Below are positions 35,001-46,300 of a DNA stretch of 64,000 nt, piece by piece. Made by a program: the position numbers and the translations under genes. Under the pieces are notes generated by a model. That model was given only the letters and a program-made list of their open reading frames with translations, made no database searches and was not told the origin of the DNA. The first letter of the stretch is position 1. The number at the start of each line of letters is the position of its first letter. Source of the DNA: Symsagittifera roscoffensis (Eukaryota; Xenacoelomorpha; Acoela; Convolutidae); assembly GCF_963678635.1 (NCBI RefSeq), contig NC_087063.1:18211814-18275813 (forward strand), written 5' to 3'.

Positions 35001-35584
35001 AAATTTTAACTTCAAAGACAAAAACTTTGTTAATAACAAAAACTGTTGAAAATTTTCAGAACTTTTAGCAGAGCTAATTGAAAACTGCAAGCATTATATT
35101 GTATTATGCCTTGCGGCCCGAATTTGCATTACTGTTCCGAACTCTACCACGCCAGTAAAAATTAATTGCACATCAGTCTGAGTTGGTTTATCTGTGACAC
35201 TTGAGAGCTAGATAATGGGAGCTGAAGATGTGCCCAAAGTTATCTGTTAAGTCTTAAGCGAAAAAGAATACAATTGTATTTGCTTTAAGCTTCCGAATAT
35301 GCTGCGTGAGAAATATCGTGGTGCGCTGAACAATAATTTGCTGTCTCCAATTTTGTCATGCAATTAAGTGCTTTTCTTCTTACCAGTGTGGATATATTTC
35401 CGATATTGAGCCCGATGGTTGCAGTGATCTTGTGAAAGGGTTTGCCAGTGTAGCCAGATGTGAATTTAATTTTAGTGTGCTCCAAAAGAGTAGTCTTGCC
35501 CGCATTGTCCAGTCCCAAAATTAGCACGTTGTACTCGTCTCTCTTCAGCAATTCACGCACAAGCCCACTCACCAACGTATACAT
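32063..35584 (-). CDS. ARFRP1: ARFRP1, ADP-ribosylation factor-related GTPase (exons 1-3; last exon not found)
   Basis: Three minus-strand exons join in frame: 35584-35384 (67 codons, then GTAAGA), 34692-34579 (38 codons, acceptor GTGTAG, donor GTAAGT) and 32270-32063 (69 codons plus 1 base, acceptor TTATTCAG, donor GTAAGG). They carry all G motifs: GLDNAGKT (residues 24-31), the switch I context ATIGLNIG, WDLGGQ (74-79), NKQD (134-137) and SAL (169-171). The N terminus begins MYTL without the Gly2 myristoylation site of ARFs, as in known ARFRP1/Arl3p. From family knowledge, it acts at the trans-Golgi, upstream of ARL1 and GRIP golgins. About 27 C-terminal residues should lie in a fourth exon at lower coordinates; I searched by eye and did not find it. 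Intron 1 is 0.69 kb and intron 2 is 2.3 kb. Confidence 0.93.
32860..33766 (+). CDS. Possible small gene nested in ARFRP1 intron 2, opposite strand
   Basis: Three plus-strand pieces look like exons. From ATG 32860, MASEIEMFDKQVIMLLNREN and a few further residues run to about 32931. A second begins after a TTTTGACCAG acceptor near 33016 (LVVFKFEDQT). A third, 33666-33766, follows CGTGTTTAG, encodes EIDSLEELDEALNIIQRLID and ends in TAA 33764-33766. A phase-compatible join of all three is possible and would give about 70 residues, acidic and helical, but the first donor (GTGTAA) and the second (GTGCAG) are weak. I do not recognise the protein. The third exon is the best supported. Confidence 0.3.
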
Positions 35585-35599
35585 TATTACCCGAAAAAA

Positions 35600-36687
35600 T
35601 CCAGACGGTGTTTAAATGTTGTAAATTGTGATTCTTATATTTCGTCTCCCGCTAATTCTGTGGCAAAATACTGTACAATGCGAGCATAATTCAACACGTC
35701 TAGGCATTCAAGGAAGGAATTAGTTGGTCACAGTTCATTGCCATAGATCTGAAAACAGCAAAAAAATGCAAGGAGCCTCTACAAAACTTAAAAAAAATCC
35801 TTTAGGTAGATTGTCAGCATACAGCTGAAACTATAGCGGGTGGAGGGGGTGTAGTGGGACTTTTCTTGGTTCTGCGCATTTTCCAACTGATTAAACGCCA
35901 CCAGAATGACGTTCGGAACCAATCGGTGGCGCGCAGGATTTGCAGAGAAAGATTTTTTCTCAAAATGCGCAGTTTACAAAGACTTTTTTAAATGCGTCGT
36001 TTACCAAAACTTTTTTCTACAACTCATAAACCTTTTTAGGTTTCTTACATTTAGATCACATACAAAAACGAAACAATACAAAATCTCCGAAATAAACGTC
36101 ATGAGAAGCAAAATCTTTCACAGCATCAAATCTTGCACTGCATTATCTTTCACAGCATGACTAAACAATTATTGTTCCGACTTTCGTAACGAAAGTAACG
36201 GAATATTTGTGCTCGGGGTGGATTTTTTCTTCAGACAAACTTCGACTTTTTACCAAGCCATTTTTGACGGAATTTTATTCATATCATTCGAAAGCTATTG
36301 TTGTCCTGAGCTTAAACTTGAAAAGACATTTCACCTTAGAACATTCTTCGTTAAGTTATGGGGTTTTAAAGATCGCCATTTTGGGACAATAAGCGCGCGC
36401 TATATTTCGCGCCATTAACGCGTGAGCGAGGTTTAATCCGTCTCAAAAATCTTACATATAAAACATTATAACAGAACAGAACACAAATATTTTTATTTTG
36501 CGACATTGCTGAAAAGTTTTCTGACATACAACATAATTACTTGCTAACATACATGCAATTTTACCAGCTTTATACTGTACGTAATCAAGTTGGCGGTTTT
36601 ACCAATCTTGCATTTATGCTGGATATCCTTACAAAACTGGACAGACGTGAGCAAAGTTCCTGAAAGCTATATATACTGTCTCGGACA
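35600..36687. other. ARFRP1 upstream region, no other gene recognised
   Basis: It contains the likely 5' region of ARFRP1 and a short near-palindrome (gactttcgtaacgaaagt, about 36179-36196). No convincing ORF or RNA gene. Confidence 0.35.
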
Positions 36688-37180
36688 ATGCGCAGCCATC
36701 AAGCATTCTTCTTGACTTCAAACGAGCCGCTGTCAATACTTTCACAAGTACATATCCAGAGTCTTCGATCAAGGCTGTTGCTTATACCTCTGCCAAGCAT
36801 TTTTACACAAATGAGCGGACTGAGTTTAAAGACAGCTTACGAAAATAATTGGGAACTAAGTCTGGCTCTCTGTTTGATACCAGCCTTAAGTTCTGTTCCA
36901 ACTGACTAAGTCGACCAATTGTTTGGGAGCGTTAATGAGGAAATCGAGCTTAAGGTTGATCGAACGGATCTCGAGCAATGCATGGGAGATAAACATGACG
37001 AACATGGCGTCTAGAGAAGCTACATAAAAGGGGAACAATAGGTCGAAACAGTAGACAGCCCTTGTTTCCCATGAGACTCTGGAACCATTCCCAAGAAGAG
37101 GCAGAACGTTTGCTCCGAACAACAAACGCCGTTGAAGGCTGGAATTTCGGAGTGACCGCGCTATTTCAAGTAAGTCACCC
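36688..37180 (+). pseudogene. Degenerate MULE-type transposase fragment
   Basis: The frame 36688-36909 contains LSLKTAYENNWELSLALCLI followed by PALSSVP, matching in layout the pre-C-terminal region of invertebrate MULE-like proteins. Stops interrupt it, and the same direction resumes with LWNHSQEEAERLLRTTNAV and EGWNFGVT (about 37074-37160). The NAVEGW block is shared with the minus-strand fragment at 28074-28445. No intact catalytic domain is seen, so this is a relic. Confidence 0.5.
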
Positions 37181-37699
37181 AAGTCTATACACCTTTCGGT
37201 TGCTCTTTTCGGCACCTGATTGGAATAATTTGTGGTTGGTGATAGTGATCAATTATGGTACCTGATTTTGACTCTGAGCAAAAAGCATATTCACAAATAT
37301 TTTGTTGATTGAACAGTGCCAGAAAAAAGCAAATAGTGAAATTGACAACATTTTTCCCGTAGTCTGTTTCTTTCAGCTAATGATACATAAAAATCTGTTC
37401 TTTCATGTTCCACCACTCCGGTCTGTCATCCAACTATCATAGTCCAACAAAACAACAAATTGAATAACTAGTTTAAAAACTGCCGAACTACTTTATTTCA
37501 TGATTGTAATTATTTCAACTGCAAGCTCAGGATCAATTACAAGTTTATATTAATCTTCAGGCTCATTAACACTGTCTATTTTTTTAAAATCCATATCTTT
37601 AAAACTACCATTTTTGAGACTTTGGACTATCCAACTGAAAATCACAATTCTTTGTAATGGCACGAAACGCAGCTTTATTGAATAGACCTTAAGCATTGT

Positions 37700-38360
37700 T
37701 CTAGAAAACTTTTCAAAATACCTCCATATCTCGATAACTTTGAAAAGGCAAACTTAAACACAGAGGCGAAGCGGAGGATAAAACAAAAGCGGAGGATAAA
37801 ACGAAAGCGTAGCATTACAAAAGCTACAAAATCGACAGTGAGACGGAAATAAGTAAGTCGAAAAAAACTTTTTGAAGAAATAAGAAAAATTCAATCTCAG
37901 AAAAACAGATAAGAAATACTTCCACCAGAATTGAACACGCTTTATCTATTTTACCAGCGTTCACTAAGCCGAAAAACTTGGTAAGGCATCAATTGATCCG
38001 AAAACACAAAATGCCCAAGAATACTCATGACACGAATAATCAATTTTTATCCTTAAGCCCATGCAAAATTAGTTCACTAAAACAGACAAAATATGAGCCG
38101 AAATCAGTTTGGATGAATAAAACTTCTAAGTGAAAAAACCAAAAACGGTAAATATACCAGTCAAGCATTGTAAATTTAAAAAAACTACAAGAGTGATAAT
38201 CAATGGCACTTGAGACTACTATGAACAATGCTTACAGCGCAAAAAAAACCGTGGTGTGGCAACTAAGCCCAAATAACATAAGCCGACAAACTATTTTCCG
38301 ACTATTCAATTTTTCCCGGAAAAAAAATTTTGATTTCCGACACTGAAAAAAAAACACAAG
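37700..38360. repeat. Dispersed ~150-bp array family, second member
   Basis: Blocks with ttcactaagccgaaaaact (near 37965), aaatatgagccgaaatcag (near 38088) and gtggcaactaagcc with cataagccgacaaac (near 38253-38293) match the units at 30050-31790. Confidence 0.45.
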
Positions 38361-38365
38361 ATCAG

Positions 38366-38440
38366 GGTGCGAGTCGAACCACCGACCATAGGGCGCACAG
38401 GCAACCGCATTAACTCCAGGCCAAGAGAGAAGGGGCCTGG
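38366..38440 (-). repeat. tRNA-derived (SINE-like) segment
   Basis: On the minus strand an A-box-like TTGGCCTGGAGTTAATGCGG is followed, about 30 bases on, by the B-box-like GGTTCGACTCG and then a terminal T-run on that strand. The T-arm does not pair properly, so this is not a working tRNA. Similar reverse-oriented B-box segments lie near 31600, 41945 and 43150, always beside the dispersed array family. Confidence 0.4.
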
Positions 38441-39402
38441 AAGTTACTAGGAATCGATAAAAAAGCAACATCAATTACAAATGTGTAAGTTCCAACTTTG
38501 TGTAGCGCTGAGGTTTTGGCACTCTCCTTTCACTCATACAATATTTGATTATAAAAAAATGGTCGGGGAAGGGCATTAGTAAAGCAACGACATGGCCAGA
38601 GCCAGATCAAAAATGTGGTGAGTAAATACAAAAAAAAACGGGGCGAGTTTTTGCTTAATTGGGGTTTTCGTGAAAAGGCGAATCAGATATCAAAGGCACA
38701 TTACCCCAAATGGATAAGTAGCACAGTGAAAACCTGCTCCATCATTTTTTCAAGGGGATTGATTATTCCAAACCGCTTCCCGTTACTACTACTCAACCCA
38801 ATAAAAAACAGTGGTGAAAGGCTAAATGATCACATGGGAGGTTAATGATTGATTTCGGTCGGGTGGGTTGGGGGGGGGGACGGTTAAGCACCTCTAGTTG
38901 AATAAATTAAAATAGATAACCCAGGTTTTCTGGAAAAAAAAAGTTTTTCTTAGGACAAGATTCTATAAACAGGCAGCGTAAAATTGTAATTTAATCAATA
39001 TTTGAGCGAAAGAAAAAGCGCTGGAAATGAAAGCTGTTAATCACTGCATTAAATACTTAGTTTCAATCAGAAGGCATCACGGGCTCCATAAAAATGAATC
39101 AATCTTTCCTCAAGCAAATCTGGCGGCAAAATATACAATGAAAATTTCAGACAATAATTAATTTTCTTTGCTTCGAAATTTCATTAAAAAATATTTCTTT
39201 CAATATATTCATTGTCTTCGGGCACAGTTGCACTCAATAGATAACAAAAATCGTAATGGACAAGCACAAAATAACCGGGCTCTCCAATTGTGATTAACGC
39301 GCTGTTTATTTTGACGTTACTATCTCCAGTCCTCTTCTATCGAAAAAACGAATTTCGATATAAGTTAACCAATGTACGTGACAAATAGCTCACAAAATGC
39401 AC

Positions 39403-42279
39403 TTATTTTGATTGCACTTCTTTCAACCACGTGTCCAGCTGTGGAATAAAGCTCTTCACAAACTCGGCATTCAGTTTCTTTACTGAACAAGACACTAGTA
39501 ACTGTGACGTTCTTGGATTATGTGTGAAAAAACAGCCGGCCACTTTCTTCACCGTCGTCAACACTGGCACTTCGTCTGGACCCAGAAGCACAGTGGAGTG
39601 GATTGAAAATGCATCCGAAGATGACAAGGGAGACCTGGTCACAGAGATGTCCATTTATACAATTAAAATATGTCCATTTATACAATTAAAATTATAGAAT
39701 ATGGGAGGAAAAATGACCTTTCAGAATCTTGTATTTTTTGAAATATCGCAAGTTTAGAAGAAATTGTCTCCATTAAATGAAAAATAAACACTTAGGAAAA
39801 AGTCTCCAAGTCTCGTAATCCGATGCTTCAAAGAAACAAAATCTTTTGCATAATTGCTAAGTAACGCAAGCCAAATATCACGCATTAGCAGTACCAGTCA
39901 ATTTAAAAAAATTACCAACATCCCTCAATTTATAGAGCGGACTCATTTTAACTAGCATGAGAAAAAATTCAGTAAAAACATCCGACCCCGCCCAGATTTT
40001 AACCCTCTTATTTTGCAGCGGCTCTCCTTCCCTACCTCTACGCAACAGATCCATGATACCTTGAAGCTAAAGTGCTATTTGGAATATCATATTCTGTATT
40101 AATATCCTTAACAGGGATTCCGGTTTTATGCGGTAATTTTTCCTATATAAGCACTTCTTTTTTCATCTTATATGCGCTGAAATATGCAGTTTTTTAATTA
40201 TGCGGCAACTTGCAAGCATATGCGGCAGCAAGACATATTTTTTGAACGTTTTAATTAAAAAACTTAACGATTTAGATTGAAATACAGGAAATTAAGCATC
40301 GCAACCGTTGTACTTTTGAGCCTACGGTGGTCTTCCGATAAAATCCGTTGGTATGCGAAGAAACTTAAATCCACTTCTGCTATGTCGAGTACAAGAAAGC
40401 AAATACAAGAAAGAGCGCCAGGCCTGGCTAGAAGAAGTTGTTTGATCCGTAGTAATGTGTTTAAAATATTTAGTGTTTACGTGTTTAAGTTCACGTGTTC
40501 AATTTGCGTTCGTTCAATTAACTGAAAATTAGCCGCATATATGCGGTAAAACGCGGGATTAAAAATGGTTGCCGGACATCAAGCCGACGGGACTTCAAAC
40601 TGAATCGTAAACTTAAGAACTTCAAGCCAAAAACTTTCTCATTAAGTCATGAAATATGATCAATATGAAAACTTTTATGAAGATCTTCTCAATTTCATGG
40701 TCTTTCTTCAGTAGTTATCGGCGTTTTCATAAAATTTAAGCCTCCAAATGATGTTTAGGAAAGTTGAAAAATAAAACACGGTGGAAGATAATTTTCTGGT
40801 TTATAATTTATGCATTTTCAAAAACCCGCGGATATTATTAACGGAAGCCATCTTAAGTGCTTCATTCTCATGAATAACGCTTGTTATGGACTAAACTTTT
40901 CGAAAATCATCGTTTTACAGATTAAAAAATAATGTTTTGAAGTGGTTGTAAAGTTTAAATTTCGGCCTCAAGTCCCTTCGGTTTGAAGTCCTAGACCAAC
41001 ATCAAATACGCGGAAATATATGCCGCATAAAACCGGAGTCCCTGCCTTAGCATTGGCTGTACTTAATAGCTGGTTGTGTTGCGACTTTCGAAGAAAATTG
41101 AATATTTATGCTTGTGTTTTTTTATTCAGTCAATTTTCGGCGATCAAAACTATAATTTTTAACAAAATTTTTTTTACCCCATTGAAGATATAGTTTCTCT
41201 GAAATGAAATTCAAAAAGATACATTACCACTGATCAATTTATGCAAAGTTCTGGGAGTTTGAAAATTGCCGATTTGGCCATGCTCTTGGCTAATTTATGC
41301 GCGTTTTGATGATTTTATTAATAATGTTGAAAGCGTAACGCGAATTATTTAAGCGGGGCAAAGTATCCCGCACAACAAAATTGTTCCAAATTGAATTGAG
41401 GCAAGCTTATCGATCGTATTAAATTCTTATGACTCAAATTTTCACACTTGATCTTTGTTATTGTCCAAAATTTATAGTTTTTCAGTATTTTCTTTTCCCA
41501 AAAATCTATTCGATGTAGATTAAAGGCAGTCGCAACATTCACGAACTTGCCCAGATGTACAAGCAGTATTGTTGATCTTATGCACATACTGCAATAAAAG
41601 AACACTTTCAAAATGAACACTTATATTTGCAACTTAGGTTGGAAAAAAAAGAGTTCATACTATCACACAAGCTTTGTTTGTGTAATTAATGGTTTTTCTA
41701 CACAGGCGGAGCTGCATTTCTCTATCTCTTATTATTTATCCACAAGTGAAAGGACCAACAAATGAACGATTCAGATCATCGCGGAGAACCACTGTTATGC
41801 CCCTGCTTAAAACTACATGCAGGTTGTTTGGTTACTTTTCCGGGCTGGGCAATGTTGCCTCACCCTCAAGCAACGAGTACGGATCAAAGAAAAAAACTAT
41901 ATTTCGCCTTGACAGAAAAAAAGCTTTGAAAACATCTAATAATGGATTCGAGCCCATATCTCCGGATGACGAGGCATCTGCCTTTCATTTAGCAAAAAGA
42001 AATCGATAATCGATATTTTAACTTTTAAAATTAAGGACAATCTATGATCAACTCTTTATTTGCTGATTAAAAGGACATCTACCTGGAGGTGGGAATTGGA
42101 CGCATCAATGGGTCATTTGGAGCCAATCTCTCGACAGAAACTATGGATGCAATTTTGCCCATGTCAGAGATGAACAGCAGAGGTCGATTAGCAAACATGA
42201 CCATAAGAACTTCAACAGTGGAAGCGCCAACTACTACAGCACAGCTGTGCTCTCTCAACTCCATTCCTGCAGCAACCAT
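39403..42279 (-). CDS. PSMG3: PSMG3-like proteasome assembly chaperone 3
   Basis: Exon 1 is 42279-42083 (acceptor TTTCTTCTTCAG immediately before ATG 42279; donor AG|GTAGAT) and exon 2 is 39634-39403 (acceptor TGTGACCAG). Phase 2 meets one base, so the 142-aa frame is intact. The layout matches PSMG3 (about 122 aa in human): hydrophobic strands with FANRPLLFISDMGKIASIVS in exon 1, then TVLLGPDE and a C-terminal helix in exon 2. From family knowledge, PSMG3 pairs with PSMG4 to guide assembly of the 20S alpha ring in the cytosol. The first ATG sits exactly at a splice acceptor, so a 5' non-coding exon or a few upstream residues are likely. The 2.45-kb intron carries a TIR element. The identification rests on remembered family pattern; similarity is modest. 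Confidence 0.75.
40112..41044. mobile_element. Non-autonomous TIR element (~0.93 kb) in the PSMG3 intron
   Basis: Terminal inverted repeats: the left end CAGGGATTCCGGTTTTATGC pairs with the right end GCATAAAACCGGAGTCCCTG, with one mismatch over about 22 bp. The short flanking repeat CCTTA occurs at 40106-40110 and 41045-41049. CAGGG-type ends occur in hAT-like elements, but the expected 8-bp target duplication is not seen, so the superfamily is unsure. The interior holds further tatgcggc motifs and no ORF of note. Confidence 0.7.
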
Positions 42280-42379
42280 CTGAAGAAGAAACAAAATATC
42301 AGCTCGAAATCGACAGTGATTTTCAAATGTTACACACGCTAAATGGAGCTTGCATCAGCTGCTATGCAAAAAAAAATCT

Positions 42380-42960
42380 CGAGTGGTCACTGAGCTGAAG
42401 AAAATTGGGTTGACACCAACTAAACCGAAAAAAAAATAGATCAGTTCCGACCTCCAAAAACGTACCAAACATTTATATCAATGCAAGCTAGCAGACACTG
42501 TCAAAATAATCACATTTGATAAAACTTCCAAAATTTTGTCTCGAATGCTGTTTATTTGAGGCTTAAATTAGTATGTGGAAACTTTAATGTTGTGACAAAT
42601 AAGCCGACAACACTTAGATACCCCAAACCCTCTCCCTCGTTGAGCCAAAAACAAAAAAAATGGAGCTAAAATGTTTTGAAACATTTACTCCCTTTACACA
42701 CAAAACGATAAAAATCTACTTTTCTTTCGAAAGACTCAAAATTAGGATAATAGGCTAGTAAAATATAAGCCGAAACTATTTATGCCGAATAAAGCTGTTA
42801 GGAAAAACAGAAGAAAGATAATATAGTTTTAAAAAAATACAGATTACCATAATGAATCAAAACGCTTTCAACCACCAGGAGAATTGCTAGCAGAAAAAAA
42901 GTCGACGATGTGGCAACCAAGTTGAAAAACATAAGCCGACAAACGATGGAAGCAGACAAA
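42380..42960. repeat. Dispersed ~150-bp array family, third member
   Basis: Units near 42410 (accaactaaaccgaaa), 42598 (aataagccgacaacactt), 42750 (ataagccgaaactatt) and 42905 (gtggcaaccaagttg, then cataagccgacaaac) follow the pattern at 30050-31790. Confidence 0.45.
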
Positions 42961-43054
42961 AAAATGACTTTTTTGATCACTTCAACTTCAAAAAAAATTA
43001 TCGAATTCCAGCTCTTTGAAATTCATGAATAATTTATCAATGACACACACAATT

Positions 43055-43371
43055 TTAATACAGAGACGAAGCTGCACTTCGCAAACACGAGTAAAAAAGC
43101 GGCAAAAACTAGATCTAAAAACGCGTAAAAAGGAAGATATCGACTTGTCGAAATCGAACCCCCGAAATGGGTATTCAGAGTCTAATATCGATGCATCTGC
43201 GGCATACTCACTTCACTATTGTTCAAATCTAGTCAACAATAGAGCAGATGCTATGAATTCTTAACATGACAATGCGTTCGTTTTTGTAACAAAATTAAAC
43301 GGGCGAAGCTGCGCTTCGCATACACTAGCGAGGACACGACAAAAAAGCTCGCTAGTGCAAACATGCCTAAG
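43055..43371. repeat. Repeat with gaagctgcgcttcgc motif, target of the non-LTR insertion
   Basis: Two related blocks start with acgaagctgcacttcgc (near 43064) and gcgaagctgcgcttcgc (near 43303). A related start lies near 41705 (gcggagctgcatttctc). A reverse tRNA-like B-box segment (aatcgaacccccgaaat) lies near 43152. The non-LTR element at 43372 inserted into this repeat. Confidence 0.4.
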
Positions 43372-46300
43372 ACGACGCCGCCTTCCAGTGGTGGATCCGA
43401 CATCTTGGGCCCCACCAAGATGCAAATGGCGTCAAGCCCCCCCCTCCCATTGGGTCGGGAGAAGCTCAGAAGTCTCCGGGTTTTCGGTTACGGAGCGTCT
43501 GAAGCCGGCCAGGCTGCTCCGTCTGCTCATCCTTATACTACTACTCCGCTCCGGCATTAATCCAAACCCTGGTCCAGGGCCTTACTTTTGCTCCCCTTGC
43601 TCTTTCCGCATCAAACGCACCCAGCCCAGTGTCTGGTGCCACATCTGTGGTTACATTCACCTTAAATGTAGTGGTCTTACCCACCTTAACCAACACCACC
43701 CTGACTACTATTGCCCTACCTGTACCTCTACCTACATTTTACCTCCCCCAGGCACCAGGTCCTCTAACTTGACCACCCCCAACTCCCAAACTTGTTCAAC
43801 TTCCCAAACCGCCCCCCAACCCCACCTCCCTAACCCCCCTCCCCCTCCCACCCTTCCCACCTCCTCGAATAATAATTCCTCCTCCCAAAATCGCGCAAAT
43901 CGTAATCGTGTAAATAGTGTAAATAACTCAAGTTCAAACAACCATTTTAATCATACTGCTGTTAATAATGTAAATAGTTCACCACACCCCGCCAAAGGCC
44001 TTTTAAAAATCCTTCAATTAAATTGCAACGGTATCTCCGGAAAAGCACCCGAAATTGCTGCTTTCTTATCTCAAAATCAAATTCATATTGCTGTCTTCCA
44101 AGAAACTAAATTAAGAAAGAAATCTCGAAACCCCTCACTTGGCTCACACTACACTTTAATTAGAAAAGATTGAGAAAAAGAAGGGGGCGGTCTTCTCATA
44201 GCCATACATGAGTCGATACAATACGAAGAAATAAATATTAACAACGATGGAACACTAGAGGCTATGGGCATATCAGTGGTAGCCAGTTCATCCAAGCTTC
44301 GTATTTATAATTTTTACATCCCCCCTCGCTCGAGCTGTCCCCCTGGTTACTCTGCGTCCCTTGCCGAACTACTTGAACCTGGGGACGCCTTAGTACTCGG
44401 GGATGCCAACGCACATTCACAACTATGGAACTCCAACATCGAGGAAGATCAACGCGGCTCTGTACTTAGCAATGAAATAACCGAATCCACCTTTGCACCA
44501 TTAAATGATGACACACAAACCAGAGTCCCTTTTAACTCAGAAAACCAACTCTCGTCACCAGATATTTCCCTCGCATCCCAATCGCTCTTACTCTCCACAT
44601 CATGGACCCCAATTAAATCTCTAGGATCAGATCACCTACCCATTCTTCTAGAACTACCCTTGGATGATTTTATAAATTTTTCACCTAAAAGGACTTTTAT
44701 AAATTTTTTAAAAGCAGATTGGATCAAATTCACAGAGGAAATTGAGGAGGGTTTCTTTTCAGCGGTTCCACCTTCCGGAGTTGCCGCCGGAGAGAAATTC
44801 TTGAGGGACCTGGTGCTCAGGGCAGCACGCCACCACATCCCCGCTGGCCATATTCGCCACTTCACTCCCTCTCTCTCCCCCGAGTCCACTGCCCTTGCCG
44901 CCGAAAGAGATTTAAGCCGACAACAAAATCTCCCCCCAGAAGTCATATCCCAACTGAACTGTAGACTCATGAAACAGACAGCAAAGGACAAAGAAAATAA
45001 ATGGCGAGAATTCCTCCGGACTTGCGACTACCGCACTGGTGCCAGAAAGTTCTGGAAAGTGGTACGCTCCTTAAATGGATCTAAGCCCGTGGCAGGAAGA
45101 CACCCCATTACTTTTGGTTCTAAACCCATACACTCACCTCGTGATATTACCAGCTCTTTTAACAAACAATTCACCAATGCCAGACCCCACGCCTCTGACA
45201 AACTCCTTCGTATAACGAGAAGAAAAATTGCCAAACTACCGCTGTCAGAAAGCCCAATTTTTACCCCTGAAAATACTAAACAAGCCATTGCAGACAGCAA
45301 ACCATCGCGAGCGCTAGGTCCCGACGGCCTTTGTAATATACATCTTAAACATCTCGGCCCACTTGCTACTCAATACTTAACATACCTTTTTAATATCTCT
45401 TTGTCCGAAAACATTATCCCCCAAATTTGGAAAAATTCAAAAATTGCACCGCTTCCAAAGCCCAATAAGGATCTTAAACAATCAACATCTTACAGACCTA
45501 TATCCTTACTCTGCCCAGCAGTTAAAATTCTGGAGAGGCTCGTTCACCCCATCTTTACCAAACATCTCCCCAACGCCAAACACCAACACGGCTTCCGCCC
45601 TTTAAACTCCACCACCACAGCTCTCTCCACTCTCGAATTTTACATTTCAGACGGTTTTAACCAAAATCGCCCCCCTAAACGTACGGTACTGGCCACACTT
45701 GACTTATCTAAGGCTTTCGACATGGTGTGTCATCGCTCACTTGTGGAACTCGTTCATGACACTCCCCTCCCAAGAAGTCTAGTCCGCTGGCTAAGTAATT
45801 ACCTTAATGGTCGACAGGCTGCCACCTCATTCCGTGAACACACATCCCCCCATCGAATAATCCACTGTGGCGTACCCCAAGGTTCTGTTTTATCACCCAC
45901 ACTCTTCAATATTTATGTCCATGATGCACCGCCACCTCCCGATAATGTAAACCTTGTTTCGTATGCAGACGATTTCCACCCCTTCGCAAGCAGTTCCAAT
46001 ATTGATATCGCCTCAAACTCCATCAGTAGCTACCTAAAAAGGCTCTACGATTTTTTCACCTCACGCAAACTAAGCTTCGCGTCCTCTAAAGGATCAGTTA
46101 CACTTTTCTCCTCTTATAACAAAGAATTTAATAAAACACCTAGTGTTCTTTTAAATAACGAGGCGCTACCCCTAAACAAAAATCCAACAATCTTAGGGGT
46201 GACATTTGATCCAACACTTTGTTTTGCCACTCACTGCAAACAATCCGCTGAAAAGGCCAGACGCAGGATCGGAATCCTGAAGGCATTAGCAGGATCAACC

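Larger units (their letters stand above)
37181..39402. other. Intergenic region between MULE relic and PSMG3
   Basis: No gene recognised. It holds a member of the dispersed array family (37700-38360) and a tRNA-like segment (38366-38440), listed separately. Confidence 0.4.

Noticed and set aside
38366-38440. Functional tRNA gene on the minus strand
   Set aside because: The A and B boxes look right but the T-arm and anticodon arm do not pair; it is better called tRNA-derived.
41689-42009. 106-aa plus-strand ORF at 41689
   Set aside because: It runs over a repeat with a gcggagctg start and a tRNA-like segment; no coding evidence.
44632-45300. Minus-strand ORFs over the LINE (44991-44632 and 45300-45028)
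   Set aside because: They are antisense shadows of the endonuclease-RT ORF and carry no motif.
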